From contig RHPI01003422.1 of assembly GCA_009103225.1 (NCBI GenBank), forward strand, positions 9,379-73,378: 64,000 bases of DNA, in the 5' to 3' direction. This DNA comes from Chlorokybus atmophyticus. Lineage: Eukaryota; Streptophyta; Chlorokybophyceae; Chlorokybales; Chlorokybaceae. The notes under the pieces are model-generated. The model had not been told where the DNA came from and did no database searches. It saw only the letters and a program-made list of their open reading frames with translations. This document shows positions 50,037 through 63,000 of this stretch, piece after piece. Position numbers and translations under genes: made by a program. Within the stretch, counting starts at the first letter, position 1, and the number at the start of each line of letters is the position of its first letter.

Positions 50037-50430
50037 TTACATATATATACACACACACACACATATATATATATATATGTGTGTGTGTGTGTATGTGTGT
50101 GTGTATACATATATTTATACATATATATGTCTATACATATGCAGATATATATATGCAGATATATATATCTATATATATACACATATATATGTATATATAT
50201 ACATGCATGTGTGTGTGTTTATACATGGGAGTACATATACACAAGTATATATATATATACTTGTGTATATGTATATATATATATGTAATGTCACGTATAC
50301 ACGCATATATCTTCGCAATGCATTACATGTATGTGTGTACATATATATACACATATATATGCATGCACATCCTAATGTATGTGTGTACATACGTATGTGT
50401 ATAACATTTTCACACATATATACACATATA
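50037..50430. repeat. Compound TA/TG/CA microsatellite rich in palindromes
   Basis: Alternating (TA)n, (CA)n and (TG)n blocks. The segment 50232-50273 is a perfect 42-bp palindrome centred on TATATATATA. Long Tyr/Ile/Cys-rich frames here are repeat artefacts. Confidence 0.9.
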
Positions 50431-51286
50431 TGCATGTATACGTTTGTATAGTTTTAGTTTGCACGACATGCACGAGTTGTACTATTATATTGTTAAATCA
50501 ATGCAATGTACAATATATTTACCTTAACGTCGCAAAACTTAAGGTCATCAACTCTGTTAAGTAAATTCATATCATATATATGATTCGTGCATGTCTAATG
50601 AATTGAAGCACAGCTAAAAATAAACGCAACTAAATCAAATAATAATAATTCGCACAAAATGCACGGTGCACATATGGGAGCATATTATTTCATTCAAACT
50701 CGCAACCCGATGATAGTTGATGTTCACAATAAGCTTATTCAGCTTGAGACGTTTGCTTGCTCGAGCAAATCAAATTTTGGTAGTGAGGCTCAGCCGTGGA
50801 TGAGAGTCCTCGTCAAGGCTGTGCATACTAGCATAGCCTTACGAAACGGTGCGAAATGCACATCTGACGACCGAGAGTGCGCACAAGACTACGTGAGCAA
50901 TAGCTGCCACGTGTTGGACGTCGCTGCCCATACTATCGTTGTCAGTTACACCACGATCATTTGCTGAAGCTGGTGGCGACGGCGGCGGTGGCAGCGCGGG
51001 TGGGTGGGTTGGGTGCGCACTTCAGCAAGCACGACGTTGATGGCGCCTACAGGGCCAACAAGAGCAAAATCAACTGCTGCGGCTTCAGCCATAGCAGTTT
51101 TTCACTTGCCACACTTGGCAAGGCTGCCAGCTGCCCGGCTTCAAGGCACCGCCCATCATGCCGGCATCGCTGGCTACGGCGGCGGCATGTCCGAGGGGCA
51201 AGATGACGCGACCGCGCACAGGTGCATACAAGCATACTGTTTCTTGTGCGTCCTCTGACGCAGCAAGGGCGTGCTTACAAAAAGAC

Positions 51287-51312
51287 ACTCGCTAGCCTAT
51301 AGGCTAGCGAGT
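51287..51312. other. Perfect 26-bp palindrome
   Basis: ACTCGCTAGCCTA at 51287-51299 is followed directly by its reverse complement to 51312 with no loop. It sits at the border between a GC-rich patch and AT-rich DNA. Confidence 0.8.
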
Positions 51313-52739
51313 ATTTATGCGTGAACATGTGGTCATGTAATTAAATTTTATATAACACGATTAAGTTGATTAAATATGATAACATGCTAATTAACGTTTA
51401 CACCACGTTACATGCAAAGGTTACATTATGATAACACTATAACTATCATTAGCAAAACAATGCTGACCAAAAACACCGTAACGTTAAGATTCAACTAAAA
51501 AGGAAGGAACAAGAGCCGTTAGGCCATCATTCGGTTTGATAAACTATACAGTAGATGGTGTTGAAACGTTCACAAACGCCGCTACCATAAAAGGGAGCGA
51601 AAATGCCAATCATTGTCAAGATGCTCAGAAATTTTCTCAGAGGCATCTCGGCAGCAACGACTCGTCGGACATCCCAATGGTGAGTCGTAACTCCAGGTTG
51701 CGGCGCCAACTTGGAAACATTTAGCGGTTAAACCGCGCGCGTTTTTGCGGTACGAGGTCGGGGCGAGCCGCATGCCCCAAACACATGCCGCCATCAGTAA
51801 CCAGCACTTTAACAAATTCACTTATTGCTATTTGATTGTGTCTGTCTCTGATATGCCGTCAAACATGGTCTTCAGCCAAACAAAACTTAAGCCCCTGCTC
51901 TTCAACCACTTTATGACGTACAAGCCAAAATGGAACTTTCTCCAAAAGCAAAGCATTTTGTTTTGCAGCTGTGCCACGATAAGGGGTGGGTCTGAATACT
52001 TGTATACATCATGAATAATAGCGATATGTATGATAATAAACATTCATTCATTCAACAATGTTTGAGTATAATGAACGAACGAAAACCATTTTGCATCATA
52101 TTTGCAGCAATAAACACATAATAAACTACGTTGTTGGTTGCGGACCATTTCTCGGGCTGATTCAAGTTCGAGATAAGATTATGATAAGTCATTGTTACTT
52201 AACTCGGACCTTACACTTGCACGCAAACGTAACACCTGAATATGCAAGTGGTAACATTGGTGCAAGTGCATGAGCGTATCTGTGTGTCCTTACGCTATAC
52301 CGGTGTATGGTAGTCATATCACACCGAATGTGTACTTCTTACATGTGTGTACTTTGTGCCAACACACATACACACGCATGTGGTTGTCGGGTGCGTGGCT
52401 GTGGAGCTCCCAGACCTCTTCAATTTGTTCTTCAATCTCTTCCCGCTGTTCTTAAAAGAGGTGTGTGGCCCATACACCTCACATATGAGTACAGTGCGGG
52501 GCACCGCACTCAGCACTTGTTTAGATATGTGCACGTCATAAGGTGGTGTTGATCTGACTGCACCCTGAGCAAGGATCTGTGCCCCGCCCTCGCGCAAGCC
52601 GCACAACTCGGATACGCCGACAACACAGCCAATAACGCACTGTTACAGGCGTTGCCATGATGTTGGGTGCGTATTTGTACAATCATGTGCATGTGTGTAT
52701 GCATGCACGTGAGCACGCGCGCCCCTCCTCAATAGAGCT

Positions 52740-53736
52740 CCTCATCGACAAGCTTTATAGGTACGCATGTCAACCGACACATATTGCTTGCTTTGAGAAT
52801 GATAAGAGCAACAGACTCGCACTCACGCTCTCACCACATGTAGCAGCGATCGACATCACGTCGCGCACCCTCCAACACTCCATCCGTCTCAGCATTACAG
52901 ACCCGACACTGTCCATCAAAGCCACACACAACACGGCACCAATCTCCCTTGCCCCACCACCGTGGTGACCACCATTACCCTCACCACTACCTCCTTCTCC
53001 ACCACCCACTCCTGCCCCGCCTGCGCCAACAACAACAGCAACAACGACCATCCGTAGTTGGCATGTGCCCGCGCCCGTTGTGGCCGGCACGTCCATCACC
53101 GACGCATCCACGGGTGTTATTGTTGTGTCGGCCGCCGCGGGTTCACTAATGAGAGTGTCCGCAAGCTCATCTGTGTCATATGCGGGTGTTGTGTACTCCT
53201 TTGCCGGGTGGTGTGATGTGGGGTTGCGGACTCACAATGTGGTTATGCGTGCGGGGAGTACGAACACGCTGTATGCGAGTTATAGTGTGGGTGGGAGTGT
53301 GTCGGCGGGTGGTTATGTGGCGGGAGATGTTGGGGTCGCGACGCATAAGAACTATCTGCTCAGGGGGGTGGCGTTCGGGGTGACGGAGTGTGCAATGACG
53401 GCAGTAAGCGTGTGCTTGTGCGTGTGCGTATACGTGCAGGTGCGCACCCGTGCGCGCACCCACGTGTCTTTGCACGGGTGTACGTGCGCATGCGCATGCG
53501 CGTGCGCACGTATGACCACACGTGTGGCGTGTCGTTGTGATGCAGGAGATCATGATGGTGGGGCCGCGTACATAGCGTATAACAGCCTCGCTTTGCCGCC
53601 ATTTGGGGGTGTTGTGTATGTGGGAATTTCGATTAGCGCGGGGGCAACGAAGACTGTTGCACTCGGGGTGTTTGATGGACTTGTGGTAGCGTTAAAGAGG
53701 GAGGATGTTGGGCTGTATACTACTTTTGCTTTATAA
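52740..53736 (+). pseudogene. Partial inverted copy of the 3' end of the giant gene
   Basis: The + strand reads AAIDITSRTLQHSIRLS, a short Pro-rich linker, RSWHVPAPVVAGTSITDAS and VAFGVTECAMTA, matching the - strand gene at 38.2-38.9 kb. After one intron-like stretch it matches the last exon (GGAAYIAYNSLALPPFGGVVY, ALGVFDGLVV). A TGA at about 52966 interrupts the linker, and the exons lying between these two in the parent (36.8-38.1 kb) are absent. The parent's stop codon is changed, so the frame runs on to 53736. No matching upstream exons are seen, so it is probably a pseudogene. Confidence 0.8.
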
Positions 53737-53859
53737 TCTATGTGTGAATAGGTCACATGTGTATATAAGCAACTGAGTAGCAGTGATGGTAAACATCATA
53801 ATAAGGTTTTACCGTTATAAATGTGGTACAAAGCGTGTTGCGTGCATTTATTGTCTTGT

Positions 53860-54690
53860 CCGTATTTGCGCATGAGCGTATGTGCGCATGCAGTTTGAGT
53901 ACATATCGCATTTGAAGTGTACAACCCTCAAAAACCATATACTAACCGTGCATAACATCGTGCAATAATTGCATTGCATTGCAACGATTATGGACTATAT
54001 TATATCGCCATGTGATCCGTGCAATTAGCGTGCCTAAATTGTACAATAGCTATGTACGCTTGCTGTGTTAGCACTAGGGTTAATCGTCAGGCATTCTTGT
54101 TCGGTCATCCACTATTTTGTAGGCATGGCATATTGCTGAGTTATGAGGGGTTGAAGATGTCTTTGCGTGTTGTAGATCATCCGTTTAATACTTTATGAAA
54201 TGCCACGCGTACGTGTTCCCAAACCATTGTCCGTGAAACTATTCATATGTTTGGTGGATCAGATAATGATAAACACACTCTCTTGCATGAGCGTAGTCGT
54301 GCGCATGCATCTTGCATACATATTACATTGAAGTGCACAACCTCCATAGACCAAACACTATCCATGCATAGCACTGCATTGCAACGATCATATCCATTAT
54401 GGACTATATTACACAGTCAGGTGATTAGTGCAATGAGCAAGTCTCAAATGTACAACGTCTGTCGGATAGCTGTGTACGCTTGCTGTGCTAGCACTACTTT
54501 TGGTCATCATGCATTGTTGTTTGGCCATCCACTACATCGTAGATATGGCATTTTATGTGGGGTTGAAAACGTCTTTGCTGGTTGAGCACCAACTACTAAA
54601 ACAATTTGTGAGATGCCACACGTACGTGTTCAAAAACTATCCATGAAACCATCTATATGTTTGGTAGATGAGACATGAATAATTGCGGAC
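53860..54690. repeat. Tandem duplication of a roughly 415-bp 3'-flank block
   Basis: Two diverged head-to-tail copies (about 53860-54275 and 54280-54690) share, in order, ATGGACTATATTA, TATGTACGCTTGCTGTG or GTGTACGCTTGCTGTG, TAGCACTA, GGCCATCCACTA-like, GTTGAA...GTCTTTGC, ATGCCAC.CGTACGTGTTC and ATATGTTTGGT. A single diverged copy lies at 35860-35965 behind the parent gene. Confidence 0.7.
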
Positions 54691-54699
54691 TTCATTGTC

Positions 54700-57600
54700 A
54701 AATCCGCCCTAAGCATGACTTAGAGATACAAAACCTTCCAACATTAATAAATAGCTGTTTTATGTAAATCATATTGATCCAATTATGTTAAGTGGTATGC
54801 GACAATCAACTTACAATTGTAGTTAGCATTTATCCAACACCCATGTCAACGACAATAGTCCGATTGTCGAGCATGTTAAAGTTCAGCGTAAGCATCTGAA
54901 GAAAAAGTTGTAAACCTGGTAGTGAGCGCGCACAATTACATAATGACTCGTGCTGAAGAGCTGTGCCATCTATCTCTTTATCATGTTATATATTCAAACA
55001 CACACCTCAGCTGTAAATAGCTTTAATTGTGAAGTAATGGAAAACCATATGCGAACATGCGCGTAAGGGCGAGATGTCAGCTCCAACGATACCATGGAGT
55101 GAGAGTTGATGAAATGTTGAGATTGAGATAAATGTGGTTGTACGCCCTATATGATGGCGTTGAAGGCGGTGGTAATGATGGTGGTTGTGGACATGCTTAG
55201 CTATTCACTGACATCAAACTCAATTGCTGACATTCCCACCACTTATGCACCAAAAGTATCAGCACAAGTAAAGAACAAATGGGTGGCAATTGTCGCAATG
55301 CCAAACCGGCTTTTGAGACCATCAAGCCTGACATAGTTTATGTCCACAACAATTATCTACAAATATAGCGAACAGGAATTGCCACGGCGCCTTGCGACTC
55401 AAACCCTAACTCAGCTAGATATGAAAGCCTCACTTATGCTGCATCGCTACCATACTGTATAGTTTGTACATTCTCAGCAGGATCGCTCAGTTGCACATGT
55501 GCGCCTCCGCTTATGCTTGACGAGGTCGGCCTCGTTTTTTAGCGGCGGTAGCGAGCGACAAGCAGGCAAGTGTGGCTATGGGTTGGCTTGGTGAGCTCTA
55601 GCACCATCAGCACCTTTCGATTGGACTTCACTTCACACTACACCAATTGTTAATGGTAATGAGCTTGAAGATTGCCTCCCTCGCATGCTTAGAATAACAT
55701 GGAGAGTGACAAGCAATCTGCGGACTTGCTAGGAGCCTCCGCTCACTATTGGCGAGGGCAACTACCCTACCTACAAGCGGCGGTGGAGAGCGACAAACAA
55801 GCAGGCAGGTACACCTACACCCGCGCGGGTTGCTTTGCTGACGTGCGCTTTCATCCTGCCTTTCGTTAGAGCCCTGCAACCTACTAATTTGTGGTGGTTA
55901 TACTATTAGCACCGATTTGCCTGTTGCCCATGCTCACATGCAACTTTCAATGTCGTTGTGGATGCCGTGCTGATACCTAGGCCTTTATAGTACTTTTCAA
56001 CTGCATTTGCGTCTTCTTATACCCGTGCACGCAGTGTGAGCACTGCATGGCCTGTTCCTCACATGATTTGAGTTTACACAATGTAAACCCACCCTTCAGC
56101 CAAACCGTGTTCAACAGCGCACAGTGGCTCAGCTCTAATTGCTTGGCGTGGGCAGCTCGCCTCAGACAAGCGACGGTGGGGAGCAACAAGTTGGCACGTG
56201 TGCCGGTTGGGTTATATTCGCTCTACATCAGTGCATTGCAATGCTTAACTAACAATGACTTTTGATGTTGCATACGCGTGACGCATTCGCGCTGTTCATC
56301 ATTAATTGCCTCGCGCATACGCATACGCACATGCTGTAGTTCAAGGCTTTGCTAAAAGAACAGGGCCGCAAGTAATCGATCATAGCTTGCACTTTGTATC
56401 TTGGAGCTTGGAATTATTCCAACCCCGCGCTTTCAAAGCAAGCTTGAGGCAATATATATCTACGGTTGCCACGTTTAACGTGCAAACTTTACATTAAAGT
56501 AATTTTGGTGTAACAGGTCACATAAGCACATGTGTTCTTATGTGTGAATGTTGTTTGCAAACAAACGCGCACACATCATAAAACAACGATTCAATCTATG
56601 TAAAATGAAACAAAAGTCAACATCATGCTATAACTTTATTATTACTATTATTATAACTATATTTTTACATGGTAATCATATTTGCTTTCAGTGCCTACCT
56701 TATGGTAATACCATCTACACAAACAAAAGCTGTGCTGATACCCCGAAGCGTTAGGCCATTATTGCTGCATTAAAGTTAAAATGTAAATACTTTGCCGCTT
56801 ATATATACTATACATAGTTAGTAACCAATTGCAACGTTTTTTAATATGGTCATTGAATATTTTCGCATTGCAGCTTTAATCTTCTCTTTCAATACAATTA
56901 TATTGGATTGAAAATGTAAACACATGTGTCTCGAATTTCAATACCCGATTTGTGAAGGTTGTGTCATAGCGTGTTCCGCATCATGACCTTCTCTTGCCAT
57001 GTCGCGACATGGCTAATGACGCCGACAAAATGGTTACATACAGTATAAGCTGATTATCAACTTGGCGCTTGCTTAGAACCGTATTATGCGTATGGAATCA
57101 TGCCATTACATACTATAAGTAAATATTGCTCTCACTTAAGCGGAAAGAGGCGTCTCTTAAAGTTTAATCAGCATATAACATGTAAGGTTGCCATTTTTTC
57201 AATGTGTATTTTGGACCATAATGGTGTTAATAAGATCGTAATGTTGCATCATTTTGTTGGACTCCACACTGGGTAAAACACTGCTTATCGTTGCAATGCT
57301 GAAACGCTGCACGTGAGCAATCTAAGGTCAACACACGAACTATAGTTATATGCCAAGTAGATTTGAAGTGTTTGTCAAAGTTTGGAGACGGAGCAAAACA
57401 AGTTGCGCCGCGCTTCAATGGCATTAACATTGCAGATGACGGTGACATTACCATGAACGATAAGTGCGAACTGATGGCGGCAACGCGCATGCAAATGATC
57501 ATATTGTCAAGTCAGCAAAGTTAACATGAGTTTGCATGTTGTTGCTTATTTTTGGAATGGTGGAACAACATGCACACTCATAAGTAAAGTGTACAAGGCT

Positions 57601-60600
57601 TGCAAATCTATTTACGTTTATACTACAAACAGCTAGTAGCGGCGCACAAAGACCTATTGGGATTGAAAATTAAGACAGGAAGCACCATGTGGCAGGAGGA
57701 TGCTTCTTCATTGATAAACAACAGTCTTCATAACTGCACACCACGGTGTCACTTGCGCCATCATACATACAACTAGCCAGTCACATGTATGCGTAGTGTA
57801 ACACTTATCCACTACATTTTAAGTGCTAAAACGATGCAATACCGCCACATCTGCAAGTTCTACCCTTTGTCTGAAGCTATAGTACACCACAAGTACCATA
57901 CACATACTATGTGTAGTACAACAAGTATTGTACAAAGACATTAGACAACGTTATAGGCATAACTGAATGACCAACATTGCAAGTTACATGTACACCTTCA
58001 CATACCCAAGCACCTCTTTATAGCTGCAAAACCTTCCATAATTAAGTTCTCGTTGGCATATATCGCTCGCAAGTATGGCACATTACATAAAAACTTACAG
58101 GTGGCTTCAATCTCCTTACCAGTTGTTTCGGTAACGAAGGGACCAGAGTGTTCCGCATATTAAATGATTGCATCAGCCATGGACACAAATTGTTCAGGTG
58201 GCATGGAGAAGAGCAATGCTATAGTTTTGATGCGTGAAGGTGCAGTGTCTAGATGTGTTAGAATTGGCCGCGCCGAGGCACGGTGGTGGGGTCCTCCTGT
58301 GCTAGCCGTCGCTGCCAAAGACGCTACAACCAAGTTGAGGACTTAATTGCGGTGCCACTAGGCCAAGGCCCTTTGATGTTGCCAAATCGGACAACGCTCG
58401 GGGGCCTAATGACATCGCCATGCTGGCCTTTACGCCTTTTGTAACACTAGCCGTAAGACTGACCTTCAACTTCTTCTCAAGCTTTGCCATTACCTCGTTC
58501 AACCGTTCCTCAAGCCTCTTCTCCATCTCGTTGTTCGCCATGTCTGAGCGTGACCGTTAATCAATGGCAATGTGCCGCTTTTGAGCTTAATGATCAGGAG
58601 GCTTTCTGCCTCGACAATCTGCATAGCTGACTTGTTTGGCGGTAGATTGCTTGGGTCTATCTGTTCAAGCTCTAAGTAGCGGATCGCCTCAATATCAAAG
58701 GCATGTTTTAGAGTTTGTGCAACTGATCAATGCTTGTTGGGTTAAGGCTTTGCCACGCTTCCGCTTCCGCTTCCTAATCCTAATGTCAAATGGCACCAAG
58801 TTGTGCAGGCAAACCTCCTGTATACTCCCTGCATCCATCTGCAATTTGTCAACGCAAAAGTATTGGGCTAGTAGACAACCATCTATCCTTTTTAGAAAAG
58901 CGACCTTGGAATGCAATGTGCAGCTCATGCACTACGTGTCCATATGCCCGTGCCTTTAAACGTGAGGAATTGTGCACAGAAGGTGACAATGCAACCGCAA
59001 AAGTGATTGTTATGCAGGGCGCTGGCAATGATAGCAAGCAATACTTCAACCCACATACCTGCATCCGTGTCGCCTCGCCGCCGCTGGTAGAAGAGCGTGC
59101 ATAGCTGCGGAAGAAGAGCGGACACTGCGTGCACAGATGAATAACTCGTTGACAAACAAAGTGTTGTGTTCAAACCATAATTCAGCATGGGGGCATGAGT
59201 TGCCGCGGACTATTGACTTCCCGAGGCCCAAACTTCAATTGAGCAATGAATTGGTGCACATGGTTAAAGTATAGCAGGCTATGATAACACCATAAGCTCA
59301 AAGCTTACGATAAGATGTTTAAAACAAATCTGTACTTACGTAGACACATCACCACCACCTTTCAATTGGGATCAAATTGATTGCAAGTACAAGTGCATGG
59401 GTATGTGTAATCAGTTTTGCGCTAATGTTTCAACGGGTGCGCAACATGATGTGGTGAGGATATCAGCATATTACATTGAGCCCTTGAGTAGACCGATGTT
59501 GTATAGACATCATAATAAAGCAATAATCATACACATGATATGTATAAATTAATCATATATGCCTTCAATCATGTATAAACATTGTGGACATGATGTGGAT
59601 ACCCCTTCATTTTGATATATTTAAGAAAAATAATATGTAGAAACATACATAAATTGTAATTATGATTGTAATTATAATTATATACTTATCCATGTACCAC
59701 TCTACACTGTTGATACCACCACCACTTTTAGCATTATATTGAACATTAAATGTGCTTATTACAACCCGCTGAGTTCAAGTTTCACAAGGATTATTGAGCT
59801 TGCTAATTTCGCTACTTTACACGCTCGTGAAAAGAGCTCTAGCAACATTGTACAAAATTAGAGGTAAACGAATAGTTAAGCCATGGCCAAAGCTTATGTG
59901 ATTATTGGCAAATTATCAAGGCTTGTGCGTTTGTTACTGTAATTTATCTTACGTGTGTAGTTTGTGCTTGAAGGGTGCATGCATAGCATGACAATTGTTT
60001 AAGCACATCCGGCACGTTGAGACAATGATCATTTCAAGCATAACATAAGCACACACAGAATCTGTACCGCATCTCATTGAAGCATCTGGGCATGTTCATA
60101 AACACCAAGTCAACATGTGTGCACAGCAACATGACATATCATGGGACTTTTACGCACATACATTCATGTGCAATATACGCAAACATGCGTACATAATCAT
60201 CGGGTGTAGCAACCAATGCCACAAGATGAGCTTTGAATTTGGTGATATACTCATTCACTCACGTGCATCATACCATTGCCTATGCACATAGTATTGGAAT
60301 CTAGGATGAAACACTCTATGCCAAGCGCGAAAACAAAACACCCACAGCTTGCACGCTTACACTTAGTTTGAGCCAATCACTCATTGACGTTGATGTTAGT
60401 AGCCGTTGTACATACACCTTTGTAAGGTATTCTGTTTGTATTGTTTTATCCATTAACAAGTCTGGAACGTGAATGTGCTTGCCTTTAACAAGGTTTGCAC
60501 ACAAGTTGTGTCGCTAGGTTGATACAAGTAGCTATATACAATATCTTAAACTTGAAGTTGTACAATTAATGTTGTATCCTGCACTTGAAGTCAACAACCT

Positions 60601-61224
60601 TATATATCTGCCATTGTTTTTGTGTAATTGTTGCCATCATTCAACCAATTGTAGCCATGCCACAATTCACGACTGTTTGCAACAATTAACAAAATCCACA
60701 ACCTTTATGTAAAGGCTTGGCTACGACCAACGCAAGGCATAAGAAGTCTTCAGCCGTGCATGTCAACGGCAACTCACCAGCTATGGCTGAATGCTGAGCA
60801 AATTTGCTGCGTGTAGCAGTCTTGCGAAATCGGTTATGCAAGGAAATGCAAAAAAAGGCAGCGATCTCATACCGTGATCACTGTAACAGAACCCCTTATA
60901 GACTCCTAGGCTAAGCTTGCATACACGCTGACTTGCACTCCGCAACACTCAGCAGCAGTCAACAAGGGACTTCAAAATGCTGTCGTAGCTGAGTGCAACA
61001 TCCTGCAATAAGGCACACCTGCAGCTCCAAATGACTACAGTGATCAACATGCGATCTTGTGCTGTGCTTGAGAGAGTTATTGTCAAGCCATCACCATGTT
61101 ACTGACACAGCGCAGACGCAACATTCAAACAGCATGCGAAGCACACACAATATTAGCGACAATCGCTATCCATTACTGGCGTGCAAATACAACCGGTCAT
61201 GTTGTCCAAAGAAAAAGGTTTCCC
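54700..61224. other. Gene-poor AT-rich intergenic DNA
   Basis: About 6.5 kb without a supported gene. It contains three diverged copies of a AGCGGCGGTGG-GAGCGACAA unit (near 55541, 55776 and 56166) and many short TA-rich stretches. No tRNA-like cloverleaf was noticed. Confidence 0.5.
58302..58541 (-). CDS. Short coiled-coil open frame, possible transposon fragment
   Basis: A 79-residue frame beginning MANNEMEKRLEERLNEVM has a strong charged heptad-like helix in a good ATG context (ACATGG). It then turns into low-information sequence. Such N-termini occur in retrotransposon gag proteins. No neighbouring gag or pol block is present, so it may be a relic or chance. Confidence 0.25.
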   Translation of the reverse strand: MANNEMEKRLEERLNEVMAKLEKKLKVSLTASVTKGVKASMAMSLGPRALSDLATSKGLGLVAPQLSPQLGCSVFGSDG

Positions 61225-62475
61225 TTATATCTGCGCTGACTCGGTGACGGGGAACTCGAAGACAACATCCTTGCCTGTGAGGCGCTTGTATACGCCTCCG
61301 AATGTCTCGAGCTTGTTCTCTGCGGAGGTGCGGTCCTTGGGGTCAAGGTAGACCTTCATGAGCTTTGAGCCGTCGAGCTTGTAGCGCCAGCGCCGGCCGA
61401 CAATCTCTGTTGGGTACACCAGGTCCTCCATCAGCGAATCATGCACGGCCGTCAGCGTACGCGAGCGCGGCCGCTGCGTGCGGGAGTTCTTGCGCGGAGG
61501 CTTCATAATGCGCCTGCTCGCAACCACAACAACATCCTGCGCAGCATGGGATGGCTGAGTTACACAATGCAAAACCAGATGTACACGAGACTACACAGTT
61601 GTAGAGCTATACAGGGAAAGCATTGGACTATGACACGTCAACTTGATGGCACAGTAAATCGCAAACATTAATGCACTGTTGCACACGTCAACGATGCATA
61701 GAGTCAACGCTGCATTGTTGGTCAAGCGTTTATGGCTGACGTGCTTGTGCGACAACCCTGCTCGCACACAGCATGAAGCCAGTAACAAAAACGATGCTGA
61801 CAGTGTCTGCATGAGCTATTCAAGTAGATGAGCTGCATACATGCTAACGCAAAGCACACAAGTCTGTTTGGAAGCACTTAGGGGACAGCATCACACTATG
61901 TTGCTGCTGACTGTCAGATGCATTCGACTGCAACTACAATGCCAATGCGACACATTTCGCACCTTGCCGGCAAACTTCTTCTCGAGCTCACGGACGAGCC
62001 TGGTCTGGAACTTCTTGAACTGCTTGTGAAGGCGGAAGGGCACCCAGACAACCACGCAGGTGCGGCTGCCGACTTGCACCTCCTTCGCAGCATTGATGAA
62101 CAGGTCCTTCAGGTCCGCCTTCAGCTCTGCATTTGTCTGCTCCAAATCGAAAAGTGCCTGCACACACAACGCAAATTCGCACACGACAGAGACACACATT
62201 CGGCAGAGTGGCATACATCAATGCGGCGCTATGGTAGCAGCTGGTGGAAGCAAGCACTGCTTCGCGGCTACAGCAGCAGGAAATGTCACAGGTGACTGTC
62301 GGTGATCATGAACGTATGATCGCGGGACGAAGATGAATGCGTCTGTGGCGACAATAATTATCATGACACCAAGCACATGGCCAAGCAGCAGCCTGACCTG
62401 CCCGACGGACTCCTCAAACTCGTCTGGCTCGGCTCCCTTCTCCTTGATGATCTTCTTCCGCCCCGTCAGCGACAT
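61225..62475 (-). CDS. RPS7: 40S ribosomal protein eS7
   Basis: eS7 is a small-subunit ribosomal protein needed for 18S rRNA maturation. Three exons (62475-62398, 62157-61963, 61536-61225) total 585 nt, or 194 residues, the same length as human RPS7, all in phase 0. Conserved blocks include [67 protein letters not shown] and the C-terminal [16 protein letters not shown]. The stop is TAA. The gene is divergent from the syntaxin gene, with 529 bp between the start codons, and two telo-boxes lie in that region. Confidence 0.98.
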
Positions 62476-62602
62476 GTTTGTGAATCAGGCGACGCCAAGG
62501 GACAATCGACCAGCCTCTCTCCTTGCCCTCCTCCTGGCCGTCCTCCTTTCCCCGCACCGCCGCCGCCGCCGCCCCTCACCGAGCGCGCGGCCAAAGAGAC
62601 CC

Positions 62603-62610
62603 AAACCCTA
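62603..62610 (+). promoter_or_regulatory. Telo-box in the RPS7/syntaxin divergent promoter
   Basis: AAACCCTA lies 128 bp upstream of the RPS7 start codon, followed by a GCGGCGGCG stretch. Confidence 0.65.
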
Positions 62611-62668
62611 GCGGCGGCGCCAGTTTCACCCGAGACAGAAACATCGTGTACGCCGCTGCGCCATGAAT

Positions 62669-62676
62669 TAGGGTTT
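62669..62676 (-). promoter_or_regulatory. Second telo-box, opposite orientation
   Basis: TAGGGTTT on the + strand (AAACCCTA on the - strand, the direction of RPS7), 194 bp upstream of the RPS7 start. The two motifs face each other 58 bp apart. Confidence 0.65.
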
Positions 62677-62966
62677 GTTTCTGCGAGCAAGACCGCACGC
62701 TGTACGCCGCTGCCGTGAACAGAGCGAATGAGCAAGCAAGCGAATAAACGGCAATAAAATAAGTGTAACATTTTGGGCACGTCAACACAGCGGCGGCGAC
62801 CGGGGTGGCATTGCCGGGGTGGGAGGTTGAGGCCTGTGACTCTGGCCTGTGCGTCGTGGGTGCTTCGCCGATTGGTGCTTGTCGCCATCGTCGCCGCCGC
62901 TCTCGGAGGGGTGTTTGAGGGAGGGTTGAACCTTTTTGCTGCTCCCGCCGCCAACCGGCCACCTGC

Positions 62967-62969
62967 GCG

Positions 62970-63000
<31 letters not shown>
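62967..63000. repeat. CGG triplet tract just before the syntaxin start
   Basis: About ten CGG/GGC triplets end a few bases before the ATG at 63005, in the 5' leader. A CCG tract also lies at 62557-62573 in the leader region of RPS7. Confidence 0.8.

Larger units (their letters stand above)
48361..52739. other. Intergenic region with repeats and no supported gene
   Basis: It holds the upstream region of the giant gene, GC-rich unassigned DNA to about 49.5 kb, two degenerate tandem units around 49531-49620 and 49848-49950 sharing AATGCGCGGGA...GTGAAGG...CCCATGCCGCCC, an AT/TG microsatellite, and AT-rich DNA. The GC-rich patch 50965-51235 has open frames on both strands but no recognised domain. 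Confidence 0.5.

Noticed and set aside
50008-50451. Tyr/Ile/Cys-rich frames
   Set aside because: Translation of a TA/TG microsatellite.
50965-51235. GC-rich patch with open frames on both strands
   Set aside because: I tried to match it to proton-ATPase subunit c and other short proteins and found no convincing motif.
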